Shown here: positions 12,321 through 23,134 of the stretch, one piece after another | How positions within the stretch are numbered: the first letter of the stretch is position 1 | How the letters are laid out: every line of letters begins with the position of its first letter | DNA from: Siphlonurus alternatus | Lineage: Eukaryota > Arthropoda > Insecta > Ephemeroptera > Siphlonuridae | Length of the DNA stretch: 64,000 nt | Direction of reading: 5' to 3' | NCBI GenBank assembly: GCA_949825025.1 | Contig: OX463783.1 | Location: forward strand, 16,775,628 to 16,839,627 | Program-made: the position numbers and the translations under genes | The notes under the pieces: model-generated | Told to the model about the DNA's origin: nothing | Seen by the model: the letters and a program-made list of their open reading frames with translations, nothing else | Databases searched by the model: none

Positions 12321-12858
12321 GAAGAATGTTTAAATTAATGTCTACAAATTAGAAAAAAAATATATATAAAATATACGCTGTCAAATCATTGTAGGATCTA
12401 TATTATAAGCTTTTCACACGAAGCAGTTATCCGGAAAGATATCCAGGTTTCTCATTAACCACGGTTTAAAAAAATAATTAATTGTGTTAATAGTCGATTA
12501 ATTTAAAAAAAGCTTAATTTCCTCTTTTTAACAATTACATAAAAACAATATTACATTTATTGACTTTGATGTCATTGTGATACACTTTGATTTAGAGAGA
12601 GTATTAATAAATAAATATTTACGCAAAAAATTAATAAAGTAATGAGGTAATTTATTTTATTAAATTAAAAATAATTTAAGTTTTCTAATGGAGTACTATC
12701 ATGACATGACTTGGATGTAAGCAAAAGAGTTTCACAACAGTTTGCGGTCTTTCGTCGGTAGACAATTTCTAACGTAAACATGCAAGTCAGAAGGAAATTC
12801 AAGTGACGTTTGTGACAGTTAATTGAATCACGCGTAGAACTGTTCAGTATTCTGCAAG

Positions 12859-15101
12859 ATGGCAATAAGCAAGGAGGTTCAAGTGTGGACACTTTTACTA
12901 ATTAGTTGTAGTTTTAATTGCTGTGTAAGTAGTCAAAAATGTGAATCAACTGCTACCTTTAGTTTTCGTGAATCTTGTAAAAGTAAGTAGTTTTGTACTT
13001 TTGATTAAAAAAGTAATGAAAAATATTAAATCAAAATATTCAAGAATAATAAAATATTACTTCAATATTTTTTAATGTGTACGTTATAGCTATAGGGAAT
13101 TATCTAATATTTTCTTTTTTCTTAAAATTAAACCTAATAAAGCTCTTTACATATAAGTTTGTTAGTAATGGGATCCTATATAATATATATATATATATAT
13201 ATCACTAGAAAACTGTAAGGGGCATTCACAAAGCCTTAAGGTCACATTTAAGGCTCAATAATTTAAGACCAGAAATTTTGGGTCTAAAAATCACGTCTAA
13301 AATCAAGCTTTAAATTATCGAGCCTTAATTGTGGCCTTAAGACTTTGTGAATGCCCCTTTATATTTTTTATAATATTTTACCATATTTTATAAAATATGG
13401 TAAAATAGGGGTGGATTTCCATGAAGTGATGTCAAACGAGGAAAGGTGGCCTTACAGTAACCGATATTATATGATGTCTGGATAGCTTCAAATAATAATT
13501 TCCCCGTCAAAAATCCCGCAGTAATTTTTTTCTCTACCATACGATTTTACTGAAAGTGCGCTTTTCTTGCGCCACCCACAGCCTCTCTGGATATCTTGCC
13601 ATGCAAATCCATCAGAAATAAAAACGTATAATTGCAATTTGAAAATAAGGATTAATACAGAGGGAATTAATGTCACCGACGGCGGCCATTGCTCAATATT
13701 TTCCGATAATAAAGTGAAAATATTTTTAGCCCATAAAATAAAAGACAAACTAACTGCTATTTTGCTGATTATGTAAAAAAAAAAAATAATAATAGTAGTA
13801 CGTACAAATTCGTTGTAGATTTTGAATAATTAATTTTTTCATTTGAAAAAGATGATGATTTGACTTAATGTCACAGCAGTCCCCATTTAAACCAATGTTA
13901 TCTTAAATGCTAATATTTTGAAAATTTCACCGAATTTGGTCTCCTTTTTTTCGTGGAAAATTATTTCATGGTGTCAGGATCGAAGGTTTGCTGAAATTTT
14001 CAGAGTGGTTCATCATGTACTAAATCGACTGAAATTAATCCTTAAATAATTTTAAACTTGTATTTTAATTTACGCTCTCTGTTGGTTGCAGTTCTTCCTC
14101 CGAGTTGTAAGTTACCAGCTGCTCCGGAGAACGGCCACGTTAAATGGCTGAGGAATGAAAATGCCATCTACTTCTGTGATAAAGGATACGCACTTAATGG
14201 AAGTGCCATCAGTTATTGTAATGCGAAAACTAAGACATATACGGGACTAAGTCCACAATGTATTAGAATGAGTAAGTTATATACTTAATTTTATGTTTTT
14301 TGTTTATCTCTGTGATATGGAATGCAAATTTTTTTAATAGTTAAAAAAATGTTCTCTGAACTTAATGGAAAGATTACAGATGAACAGAGAATTTAAAGCC
14401 AAGCAATAAAGATTTGAGGATTAAAGCAATCACCTATAAAAGGAATAAATTGATAACCATATTAATAATTAGTTGAATTAAAAAACACCCAGTTGGTAAT
14501 ATATAATTCGAGTAATGTACTTTTAAAATATGCTCATATTACTAATAGGAACGCAGTCCCTGTGCCATGGATTCAATGATATTTTGCCATTTCATTATCC
14601 TATATACCTCAAAAACTAGATAGAATTATTTTTTTTTATATATTTATATTGGTCATTGATAAACGTAAGGAAAAAGCTAAATTTTTTATTCATGATATAC
14701 TAAGAACAGTAATATTAACCTTTAAGAACTTTTAAAAAATTGTAATATATATTTTTTTTTCAGAAGAAATTAATACCACATACACAGAGGAAGAGACGAA
14801 GCAATTAAACATGTCCACCACGCTGCTTGATACTGAAGAAACAGATGATTATGAAGTTAATTCGTCACATAAATATTACTTGTACGCTTGCATTATAATA
14901 ATTATTGTGTTGATATCTGTAATAGTGGGACTAATTATCCTGATTTGTTTGCGATTAAGAGGAATTAAGAATGAAAAATCAATTAAGGAGACTGACGAAT
15001 ATTTATATGATTATCCAACGTTTGAAATGAAACAACCTCCTCAGCCTTTATCAAATGTGGATTATATTAAGCAAAATGATTTGTATAGTACTCCAAAGTA
15101 G
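12859..15101 (+). CDS. Single-CCP type I membrane protein, intact (213 aa)
   Basis: Exons are 12859-12982, 14092-14271 and 14764-15101, together 642 nt with phase-1 junctions. Exon 1 encodes a signal peptide and a short segment with a few Cys (CESTATFSFRESC). Exon 2 is one CCP domain (about residues 42-101) with four Cys and the family signature VKWLRNENAIYFC...GYALNGSAISYC. Exon 3 gives an acidic Thr-rich stalk, a transmembrane helix at about 139-164 (YACIIIIIVLISVIVGLIILI) and a tail with YDYPTFEM and NDLYSTP. The first contains YPTF, a YxxPhi-type motif. The 19573 gene shares both tail motifs. A cell-surface recognition or adhesion role is inferred from the architecture; the ligand is unknown. 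Confidence 0.88.
13217..13359. mobile_element. MITE, GGGGCATTCACAAAGCCTTAAG family, copy 1
   Basis: Inverted ends AAGGGGCATTCACAAAGCC and GGCCTTAAGACTTTGTGAATGCCCC, in intron 1 of the 12859 gene. A second copy is at 49188-49325. Confidence 0.85.
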
Positions 15102-16217
15102 TATACTTAAAAAGTGAAGTAATTAAAAATGCTAATGATTTTAATTTATTTAAAATAATTATGTAATACTGTTTGTAATATTATAATATATGGTGGGGGT
15201 TATTATGATATACACTTTCATAATTACTGTATATTTAAATATATGGCACCATGTGACTGTTATTATTTTCAATATTAATTAATGATGTATAAAAGATGTA
15301 TAAAATTATTGGAAGTTAAAATATTTTCAATTCAAACTTGTTTAATTTTTTTATTTTATTTCTTAGCATGGTGTAATCAGGGCAACTAGTGGTATAGCGG
15401 AGATAGTCATTACTCCTTCCTAAATTGGTGTGTCTATCTTATCTTACCATTTCTTATGGCACCATCCTTCTCCACTGAAATAAAAAAAAATCTCTATCTG
15501 TGCCACTGAAGAATCTGGAAGATATCATTACTAAAACAAAAATATGATAAGAAAACAGGATACAGATGGAAGTGGTTAGCCGCTAAATGACTATCTTCGT
15601 CAAAATAATGTCTGGCAAAAATGATGTAAAGTTGTTTCTTCTTTTACTTCGAACTGTCAGGTTTCACAGTAGAACCTACAGGATATTTTTGTTGCATAAT
15701 TTATTGGATAACTTCGAGTTATATGTATTGTGTTTTCAAAATTTTGATTTTTTTAAACTCTCGAACACTCTTACAAAATCCTGCAAATCTTTGTGACGTC
15801 ATAATAATGCAAATATCTAATATGCAAGCATATTAGGCTTATTAGATATTAAGGAATGACGCTAAAACGTCACAATTTCTGAACCCTCTATTTTAAAGGT
15901 GATTTAGAGTAAACAAAAATTTTAAAAAATTGCTAATACATAAATCGAGGTAAATGTATAATAAAAAAAATCATAAATTGAATAGTGAGAAACATGTTTT
16001 TTTTTTTTTTAATCACTTCGTCGTAAATCGTAACACTTTTGTTTATGCAAAAGTCATGCAGGATTTTAATCTCGACATACTAGAAACTATAGTATTGCTC
16101 GATAATTATTAAACCTCATTACGAATACAAAATGTAAGTTCACACATAGATAGGGAAGTTGTAGGACAGAAGAAGCGGTCAGTTTCCCGCAGGTTCAGAC
16201 GTACATTTACCGACACC
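15102..16217. other. Intergenic spacer; last ~180 bp are a paralogous promoter flank
   Basis: Most of it shows no gene. From about 16040 the sequence is homologous to 19400-19572 (shared GCTCGATAATTATTAAACCTCATTAC and the CAGTTTCC...ATTTACCGA run up to the ATG), so this is the 5' flank and likely core promoter of the next exon 1. No clear TATA box is seen. Confidence 0.6.
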
Positions 16218-16344
16218 ATGGTGAGCTGGACGGTTGACTTGATGATGGGAGTGTTGTTGGTTTCGTGTGTTGTTCAATGGACTGACGGTCAGACATGTGT
16301 TAATAATAACGGCAAGAACGGCAAGCGAAAATGCAATTGTAAAG
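16218..16344 (+). CDS. Orphan exon 1 of a CCP gene (signal peptide + Cys-rich segment)
   Basis: Open exon of 127 nt (phase 1 out) ending AAAG|GTGAGA. It encodes a signal peptide beginning MVSWTVDLMMGVLL, then TDGQTCVNNNGKNG and a CNCK motif. The signal peptide is nearly the same as in the exons at 19573, 23135 and 48304, while the Cys-rich segment differs. No CCP exon follows before the next exon 1 at 19573. It is therefore either a gene remnant or an alternative first exon that could splice, in phase, to the CCP exon at 20024. Transcript data would be needed to tell. Confidence 0.65.
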
Positions 16345-17039
16345 GTGAGAGCAGGGCTAATCCTCTATTGATAGGGGGTATATATGGTCACTCCCTTCCG
16401 GCTTATGCGAATTCTGAATTCTGATTGGTTTAGAAATACCCTTTTTACTGAAACGCTTTCCTATTGGTTAAAAAGGGGTTATTTGCTTGTTGTTTACAAA
16501 TTTCAACAATTAATTTTTTTTTGTAACGGTTGGGAGTGAATTTCCCGGTTCAGTAGAGGATAAGTCCTGGGTGAGAACAGCGCCTGCGTTGATCTCTTCT
16601 TGCCTAGTAGTCCTGAGTCAGGCCTGTGTTAATTCATGGACGGTCAAAATAGTTATTTCACCCCACACCCCTTGATATATATAGCGTGTGACAAAAAATC
16701 CCAAGGTAATGCTAGAGTTAAATTGATTGTTGATTGGAATAATATTCCAGTATGGTTACTATTTTTATAAGCTTGTAACTCCCTGGACCCCCAGAGTGAT
16801 CGAGGTTGGAGCTTTTAGTGGGCATAGAGTAGGAATAATTAAGAGTGAGAAATAATTAAATTGATGATACGATATAAATTACTTGTCCCAATTCTTTTAC
16901 TGTGGTTATTATTATCATGTTTTTTTTTTTTTTTTTTTGTTTTTTTTTTTTTTTTACTTGACGTGACGTGATCCAAGTTGTCTATGTACTGTACAACCAA
17001 AAAAAAAAAATGACCAAATAAAAAATTTAAATTTGAGTA

Positions 17040-17095
17040 TGCATTAACAGCACTGAAGTGTGACTGAGGGAACCGTTGAAAATCTCAAACAGGAA
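17040..17095 (-). mobile_element. SINE body fragment
   Basis: The reverse complement contains AACGGTTCCCTCAGTC followed by CACTTCAG, matching the body of the 5S-SINE at 5565-5968. A similar fragment is at 21905-21975. Head and tail are not recognisable. Confidence 0.5.
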
Positions 17096-17835
17096 GTTTT
17101 TGATTGATTAAAAGCAAAATGACTTAACTGAATGGAGGAAGCCATATACTATTTTCTTACTTACGATTAGTAGGGCCACCGATCCAAGTAATTGACGTTG
17201 CCAGGTCATGCTTAAAGTTGATTATATAATAAACCGGCAATGTTTTATCTCAATTTGATGTTTTATGAAATTTGCTTTTATTTCACTAAAAAATGTTTAT
17301 GTTGGGTGATATTCAAAATGGAGGATTACAGTTATAGCTTTAGGAAAAACTCATTATCCATAGTTATATAAAATGAGAAATCTTGTTATATCTCTAAATC
17401 TTCGTAAATCACACTCTCTCTCATATATTTTCTTTAGTTGCAAATGTATAACTTAAATATGTACAGTATTTTTAAGAAAGAGTTAATTAAACATAATCGT
17501 TTTAATTATAATAGTTTTATATTAATTGTCTCTATGAATTATTTTTATTAAATTATGATATCACATAATATATTATATTTATTATACTAGCTTTATTATA
17601 TATACTTATTTTGTAAACATTGTACCAAGATATTTAAACAGTATAGTCTGTATATAATAATGAATGTTTATTGTTTTTTATCAGATAAATTACATTACAT
17701 TATATAATATAATTTAATGCATAAACTAAATACTATAACAGTGCAAAGTTTCCCGAGAGGAAACTATCAGCAGAATGGTCATTTCCTCGAGGATCCAAAG
17801 GTGCATAAGTTACTGGAACTAAAAAAGGTGACTTG

Positions 17836-17937
17836 ATGATGTTGCTCATTTTGTTGATCGTGTGTGCTACTCAATGGACCGACAGTACAAAGATGACATG
17901 TGTCGATAAAGGCAATTTGATTTCTTGCAAATGTCAA
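17836..17937 (+). pseudogene. Decayed CCP-gene exon 1
   Basis: The translation DLMMLLILLIVCATQWTD followed by Cys-containing residues is homologous to DLMMGVLLVSCVVQWTD in the exon at 16218. The usual start region (ATGGCGAGCTGGACG) is gone, and the donor reads CAAGTTAGA instead of AAAG|GTGAGA, which also changes the phase. It is read as a relic of tandem duplication between the exons at 16218 and 19573. Confidence 0.65.
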
Positions 17938-19572
17938 GTTAGAACTGTTAGAGGCCTGTTTGTAAATTCTGACAAGCGCATGATGTTTTCTACAGGTTGA
18001 TCAAGTGAGGAAAGTGAACAATGGAGTTACGAACATAACTCTTCAGTATATAAATAGTTGAACCCTTTATTTTATAATGCAAAGTAGTGACTGTAATTTT
18101 TTATTAGCGTTGAATAGAGAAAACACTAAAATGAAATAGGTAAAATATGCATCACTAACTTAAGAGGAAAATTATAACATTGAAATTTTTATTCTATAAT
18201 AATTTAATTTAGTAAAAAATTATATAAATTATTGAAATTTTTATTCTATAATTTTAATTTATTTTAAATTCGAATATAATAACAATATGTATTGTAAGAG
18301 GTTTAGTTTAAATTAAAAATCTCTGCTAGCTCTCTTTGTTTTTTATTGTCAATAAATTCAATGGGATTTGTTTGAAATTTTTCGTTTCAAAATATAATTT
18401 CTTTTACGTGAGACAATGACAAGCTTCAACGTAAAAATGCCGCAGCGCCGCATTCTGACATCGCTCCATAAGGTTTGTTAGGAGAAAAATCTTATTTATT
18501 TTTTCATTCTATGCTGCACAAAATCTTGAATATTTTTTATGTCGTGTAAAGTGATCTTTCCCGTGGCACATATGAATTATTAATCTTGCCCTTCAAAAGA
18601 ACCGTAAGAAAAAATTAAAAACCAGGTACCGCTGGGTTAAAGGATAGAAAGCTTGATAGAACATGTCGTCGCGCGCACTTCACGCGCTAGATTGTCATTG
18701 GCTGGGAGAATTGTGTAGTCAATGTTGAAGCTTCTCATGACTTAAAATTAAATGAAGTACCTAACAGTTATAACATAACAATATTTTATTTCCTATAGTA
18801 GACAATAGTCAGTATATTATAATGTACAGTACGTCAATAATATATAATAATGTAACGTACGTGACTCAATATTTACAAAAGAATATTTATTGTTCAAATT
18901 GAAGAACTAACTTCATATTAATATTCTAAATTATAGTAAATTAAATTTTTGTTTCTTTGAAAGTAAAAAGTATAATATAATATACTAATTTTAGAAGGAC
19001 TACATAATGTCTATTATTTTACGTATAAAATATATTTTAGTATACTGTATCAAAATACATGTGTAATAAAGTAATTTTAAATGTAATTTCGAAAATATTA
19101 TCTAGTAATATTAGGGTTCATTTAAGAAGGAAGATAATCAGGTTTTACAACAATTTGCATCGCGGTAACTCAAATTCACTTCGCTCTAATTGATAGTGCA
19201 CTGCGTTCAGCTAAAAATGTTGCACCACACTGCATTTTAATTAAGCAACAGTTCGTCGAAAGTCACTTGCAGTCACTTCCAAAGAGAGGACAGTTATCGA
19301 AGCTCAAAGAAGTGACCAATACAATGACATTGACGAAGAAAAGAAGGAACAACCTATACCTTCGAACTGTTGAATATATAAACATATCAAAAGTAGTTAA
19401 ATGCAGTGTACATTCAAAACCCATGCAGGATATTAATTAACATACTGGCAACTAAAGTGTTGCTCGATAATTATTAAACCTCATTACAAAATGTTTTAAC
19501 GCATACCGGAAAGTTGTAAGGCGGAAGTAGCGATCAGTTTCCAGAAGTTAGCACTGTGTATTTACCGAGACC
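17938..19572. other. Intergenic spacer
   Basis: No exon seen except the promoter flank of the next gene (from about 19400, homologous to 16040-16217). The segment 18416-18738 has weak inverted ends (GACAAGCTTCAACG / GTTGAAGCTTCTC) and may be an old transposon fragment. Confidence 0.5.
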
Positions 19573-21605
19573 ATGGCGAGCTGGACGGTTGACTTGATGT
19601 TGGTGGGAGTGTTGTTGATCTCGTGTGTTGTTCAATGGACTGACAGTCAGAGATGTGTCAGAAAGGAATGGACAGTATGCAACTGTATAGGTAAGAGTGA
19701 TAGGAGTTTTTGTATAACTCTGGCCTCGCGTGTAGAGTTTCTGCCCTCGATTCCTAATATAAGGTCAACTAAGAGAAAATATTAATGAGCATCACAAATA
19801 TTATAGTGTAAAAAAATATGTATTTTTTTTCTATAATTTTAATTAGTTTAACTTTGGAGGCTTTAAAAAAATTAAAAAATGAATATTTAAATATAAATTT
19901 AAATATAAACTTGAGACGGTCGAAATTTATTTACAATTATCAACTTATCTTACAATTATTTATTATTAATAACTACTATTATCATAACTATATTTTTTTC
20001 TATTTTTTTTCTCCCCTCTACAGCTGCTAAACCAAAATGTAAATCACCAAACGCTCCTCAGAACGGCAGGGTGGAATGGCTGAGGAATGATCATTATGTT
20101 TACATTTGTGACGAAGGATACATGTTACAAGGACGTCCAGTCAGACATTGTTACAACAATGGAAGTTTGGAGCCACGTGAAAATCAAACAGGTAACTTTA
20201 TTGTGTAAAGTGTGTTTTCGTTTCCCTTCATTTTGTAATATATCATGTGACAATATTTTACACAAAAAAATTTATAAAACTAAATTATTTATTATTTCAA
20301 CTGAATATTATATAATATTTTCGATTTTTATATTAAACTATTGGAAGCATATATATATATATATTTGCTGTGTATATAAAAAATCTCATAATATTAAGCA
20401 TAATATTATTATTTAATATAAGCATTTATTTTTGAAGCTAATCACACTCATGATAACGAAAATACTATAAACCAGAGCAAATACAGCTATATTTTTAAAC
20501 TTGTACTTTTCCAAAATCTTCCGTAATAATCCTAACCTCGGAGTTATTTTGATTTTTTTAAATTAAATAATATTTTTATAATTTGAAATTCATCAGTATG
20601 ATCTTACATTTGTCCCTTCTTTATTTCAATATCAAAGTTAAAAAAGGGTAAATTAATATAATTGAACACCATTTACGTATATATATAACAAAACGGGAGA
20701 GGGGGTCATTTTTCCTTTTTTTTAAATCTTTTATTTAAATTGTGGATACAGATATAAATTAAATATTACATCATATATTAATAATTTAGTTTTTAATTGT
20801 TATATTTAATTTCATCAATGGGGAATGTGAAATATATTTATAATATTGGGTGTGTTAAGAATTATTTATTAAAGACGATCACAGTTAAAGCTCCACTTTG
20901 GTTGTACAGTAAAAAACATGGTTATAATTATCTTTATGGTAATTAATAGAATTTCATAATCTTTATTAATGTCATGGTTAAGACATTAATGTCTTTTCTA
21001 CACCTTACTGTGAATTAGAAATTATATAAAAAGTTTACATTAACATTGCACAAAGATAAAATTATTAAACTATATTATTTAAATTATTAATTATATAATT
21101 AAATCCTTCGTAATTTTTTTCATTAAATTTTTATTTGTAATATAAATTAAATATATTAATTTTTTAAATAATTTGAGACTTCTGTAAATTTACAAGTTAA
21201 GAACGATTACTAAAAGTGTACTAAACTGTTTCAGATACGGCTTCAGAATCCAATACTAAAAATGTATCAAGCAAGGAATTACCATCAACTTCCTTCGAAA
21301 CGACGACCTTTTCACCAGAAACTAACGAAACAACTACTTCTGATAATTATTTTTGGACTAACTGTGAATGTAGCACGAATTCTGTGTACCTTATAACAAT
21401 AGGAATTTTACTTGCTGTGATAGTAGGATTAAATATTTTCAATTGTTTTAAGTTTTATCAACGCAAAGATAACAAAGAAGCAAGCACAACAGAGAAGAAT
21501 GAAGAGTTTTATGATTACCCTACGTTTGAAATGAGAGAAAGACGTTGTTCTGAAATCGCTGTAGTCGAAGAAAATGATTTGTATGAGGATATGGACAGGA
21601 ATTAA
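19573..21605 (+). CDS. Single-CCP type I membrane protein, last CCP Cys deleted (218 aa)
   Basis: Exons are 19573-19690, 20024-20191 and 21235-21605, together 657 nt and all phase 1. Exon 1 encodes the family signal peptide (MASWTVDLMLVGVLL) and a short segment with VCNC. Exon 2 matches the other CCP exons closely (RVEWLRND, YICDEGYMLQG) but is 168 nt instead of 180. The 12 nt encoding the final Cys and its neighbours are missing in frame, so the CCP keeps three of four Cys. Exon 3 has a Ser/Thr/Glu stalk, a transmembrane helix at about 146-167 (YLITIGILLAVIVGLNIF) and a tail with YDYPTFEM and ENDLYEDM, shared with the 12859 gene. The frame is intact, but folding of the CCP may be affected. 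Confidence 0.85.
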
Positions 21606-21663
21606 AATTATTAAATTCCTTTTTTTATTGAAGTGAGATTAATGTTAGGGCAGAAATTTGTCT

Positions 21664-21820
21664 TAAGCCTATATTACACGATACAATTTTTCTAATTATT
21701 GTATACAATTTTTCCTTACAAGAAAACTTGAACTCCATTTGTTTGTATGGAGATAAAATTTTCTTTAAGGAAAAATTGTATACAATAATCAGAAAAATTG
21801 TATCGTGTAATATAGGCTTT
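21664..21820. mobile_element. MITE, AAGCCTATATTACACGATAC family
   Basis: AAGCCTATATTACACGATAC pairs with GTATCGTGTAATATAGGCTT, and the interior also pairs. Shorter or decayed relatives are at 26120-26250, 47138-47250, 47450-47538 and near 54000-54130, mostly in the 3' flanks of CCP genes. Confidence 0.85.
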
Positions 21821-21904
21821 ATACCTCCAAAATAAGACTGCATCAATAAGTTTATACCATGTGGATTGGGAAAGATTAAGAGAGTGATATCTACCGTCAA
21901 TAGA

Positions 21905-21975
21905 ATTTATTTCTCGACAAGGCATACACTGAGTTGTGGCTGAGGAAAACGTGAAAATTTCAGTTAGGACGGTAG
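21905..21975 (-). mobile_element. SINE body fragment
   Basis: The reverse complement reads GTCCTAACTGAAATTTTCACG then TTTTCCTCAGCCACAACTCAG, a diverged match to the 5S-SINE body at 5800-5860. Confidence 0.4.
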
Positions 21976-22286
21976 ACATATATACTTTTTATTTTATCAA
22001 AAGTTGAGAACACGCAAAATTGATATGCAGTAATTCCCAGGAAAAACGTTTTTCTGACTTGAAACTGTCACCCATCCAAGTTATGACAATAAAACAACAC
22101 GATCAAGTTAACACGATCAACGATACTTGATTTTGGTGATCTACACATATTATAGCACTATATTCTATCTCAATTTAAAATTTTACTTAAAACTGCCTTT
22201 TGATTATGAATTATACTGACAATACACTTTGTATGACTATGTGTGAACTACTAGTATATATTATTTAATATTGTAAATTAATAAAC

Positions 22287-22491
22287 CGATGGTGTTTCAT
22301 CAAAAACGACTAACTCGTTTTATCGCAAGCCGAGATGGTCGGTTTTTTACTATGGGTTTCCAGGTATAAAAAGAATTATACCTGGAAACCCATAGTGCAA
22401 AAGCGACCATCTCGGCTCGCAATAAAACGAGTAAGTCGTTTTTGAGAGGACGCGATAAAATGAGACAGTCGTTTTTGCCGGAACACCATCG
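22287..22491. mobile_element. Foldback element, GATGGTGTTTC ends
   Basis: Hairpin centred on ATACCTGGAAACCCATAG and its complement, with arms containing AAACGACT.ACTCGTTTTAT and CCGAGATGGTCG. Outer ends are GATGGTGTTTC / GGAACACCATC. Confidence 0.8.
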
Positions 22492-23134
22492 AAACGCTTT
22501 ATATAAACGTTCATTACCCTATTATCTTGTTTCATTTATATTTTTCTTGCTGTAAGTAAAAAATTGTTAATTTTACTGCAGTTAAATTACATAAATATGC
22601 AGTATACATGTAATTATCTTAGTTTGTAATTGTTGCGACTATAAATTTTGTTGTTTCATAAAAATATTCTATAATTATTCAATTAATATATACTAACTAA
22701 ATTAAAATTGCATGACATGTGATGAATTTTTAAGAATATAATGTATTATAAGTTACCAAGATTTTAGTTATATAATAATTTTTGTAAGTGTGTATTTTAA
22801 CGAAGAATTTGTATGAACTATAATTGTATTCTTTATAATCGGAATATCTAACCTGTAGTCTTTTTTCTGAATAAATATAATAAATAAAACAAAAAAAAAG
22901 AAGAATTTCTTTGTATCATATATTAATTTTAGAAAGATTGTACAAGGATATTAAATAATTTCTATTTATAGTTGTGATAAATACTGGTTTTTATTCCATA
23001 AACCAAATACACAAAACATGCAAATTAATTAAATGAACTAATTAATTTAATTTCTTTAGCTAGTGGTTTACCGAGCATATTCAAGGAAGTAGCATAATGG
23101 TAATTAAAAATCGAGATGTGTATTTACCGAGACC
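22492..23134. other. 5' flank of the 23135 gene
   Basis: Non-coding. Homologous to 46660-47083 and to 47880-48303, the flanks upstream of the other two exon 1 copies (shared GTTGCGACTATAAA, CAAGGAAGTAGCAT). These are paralogous promoter regions made by tandem duplication. Confidence 0.65.
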
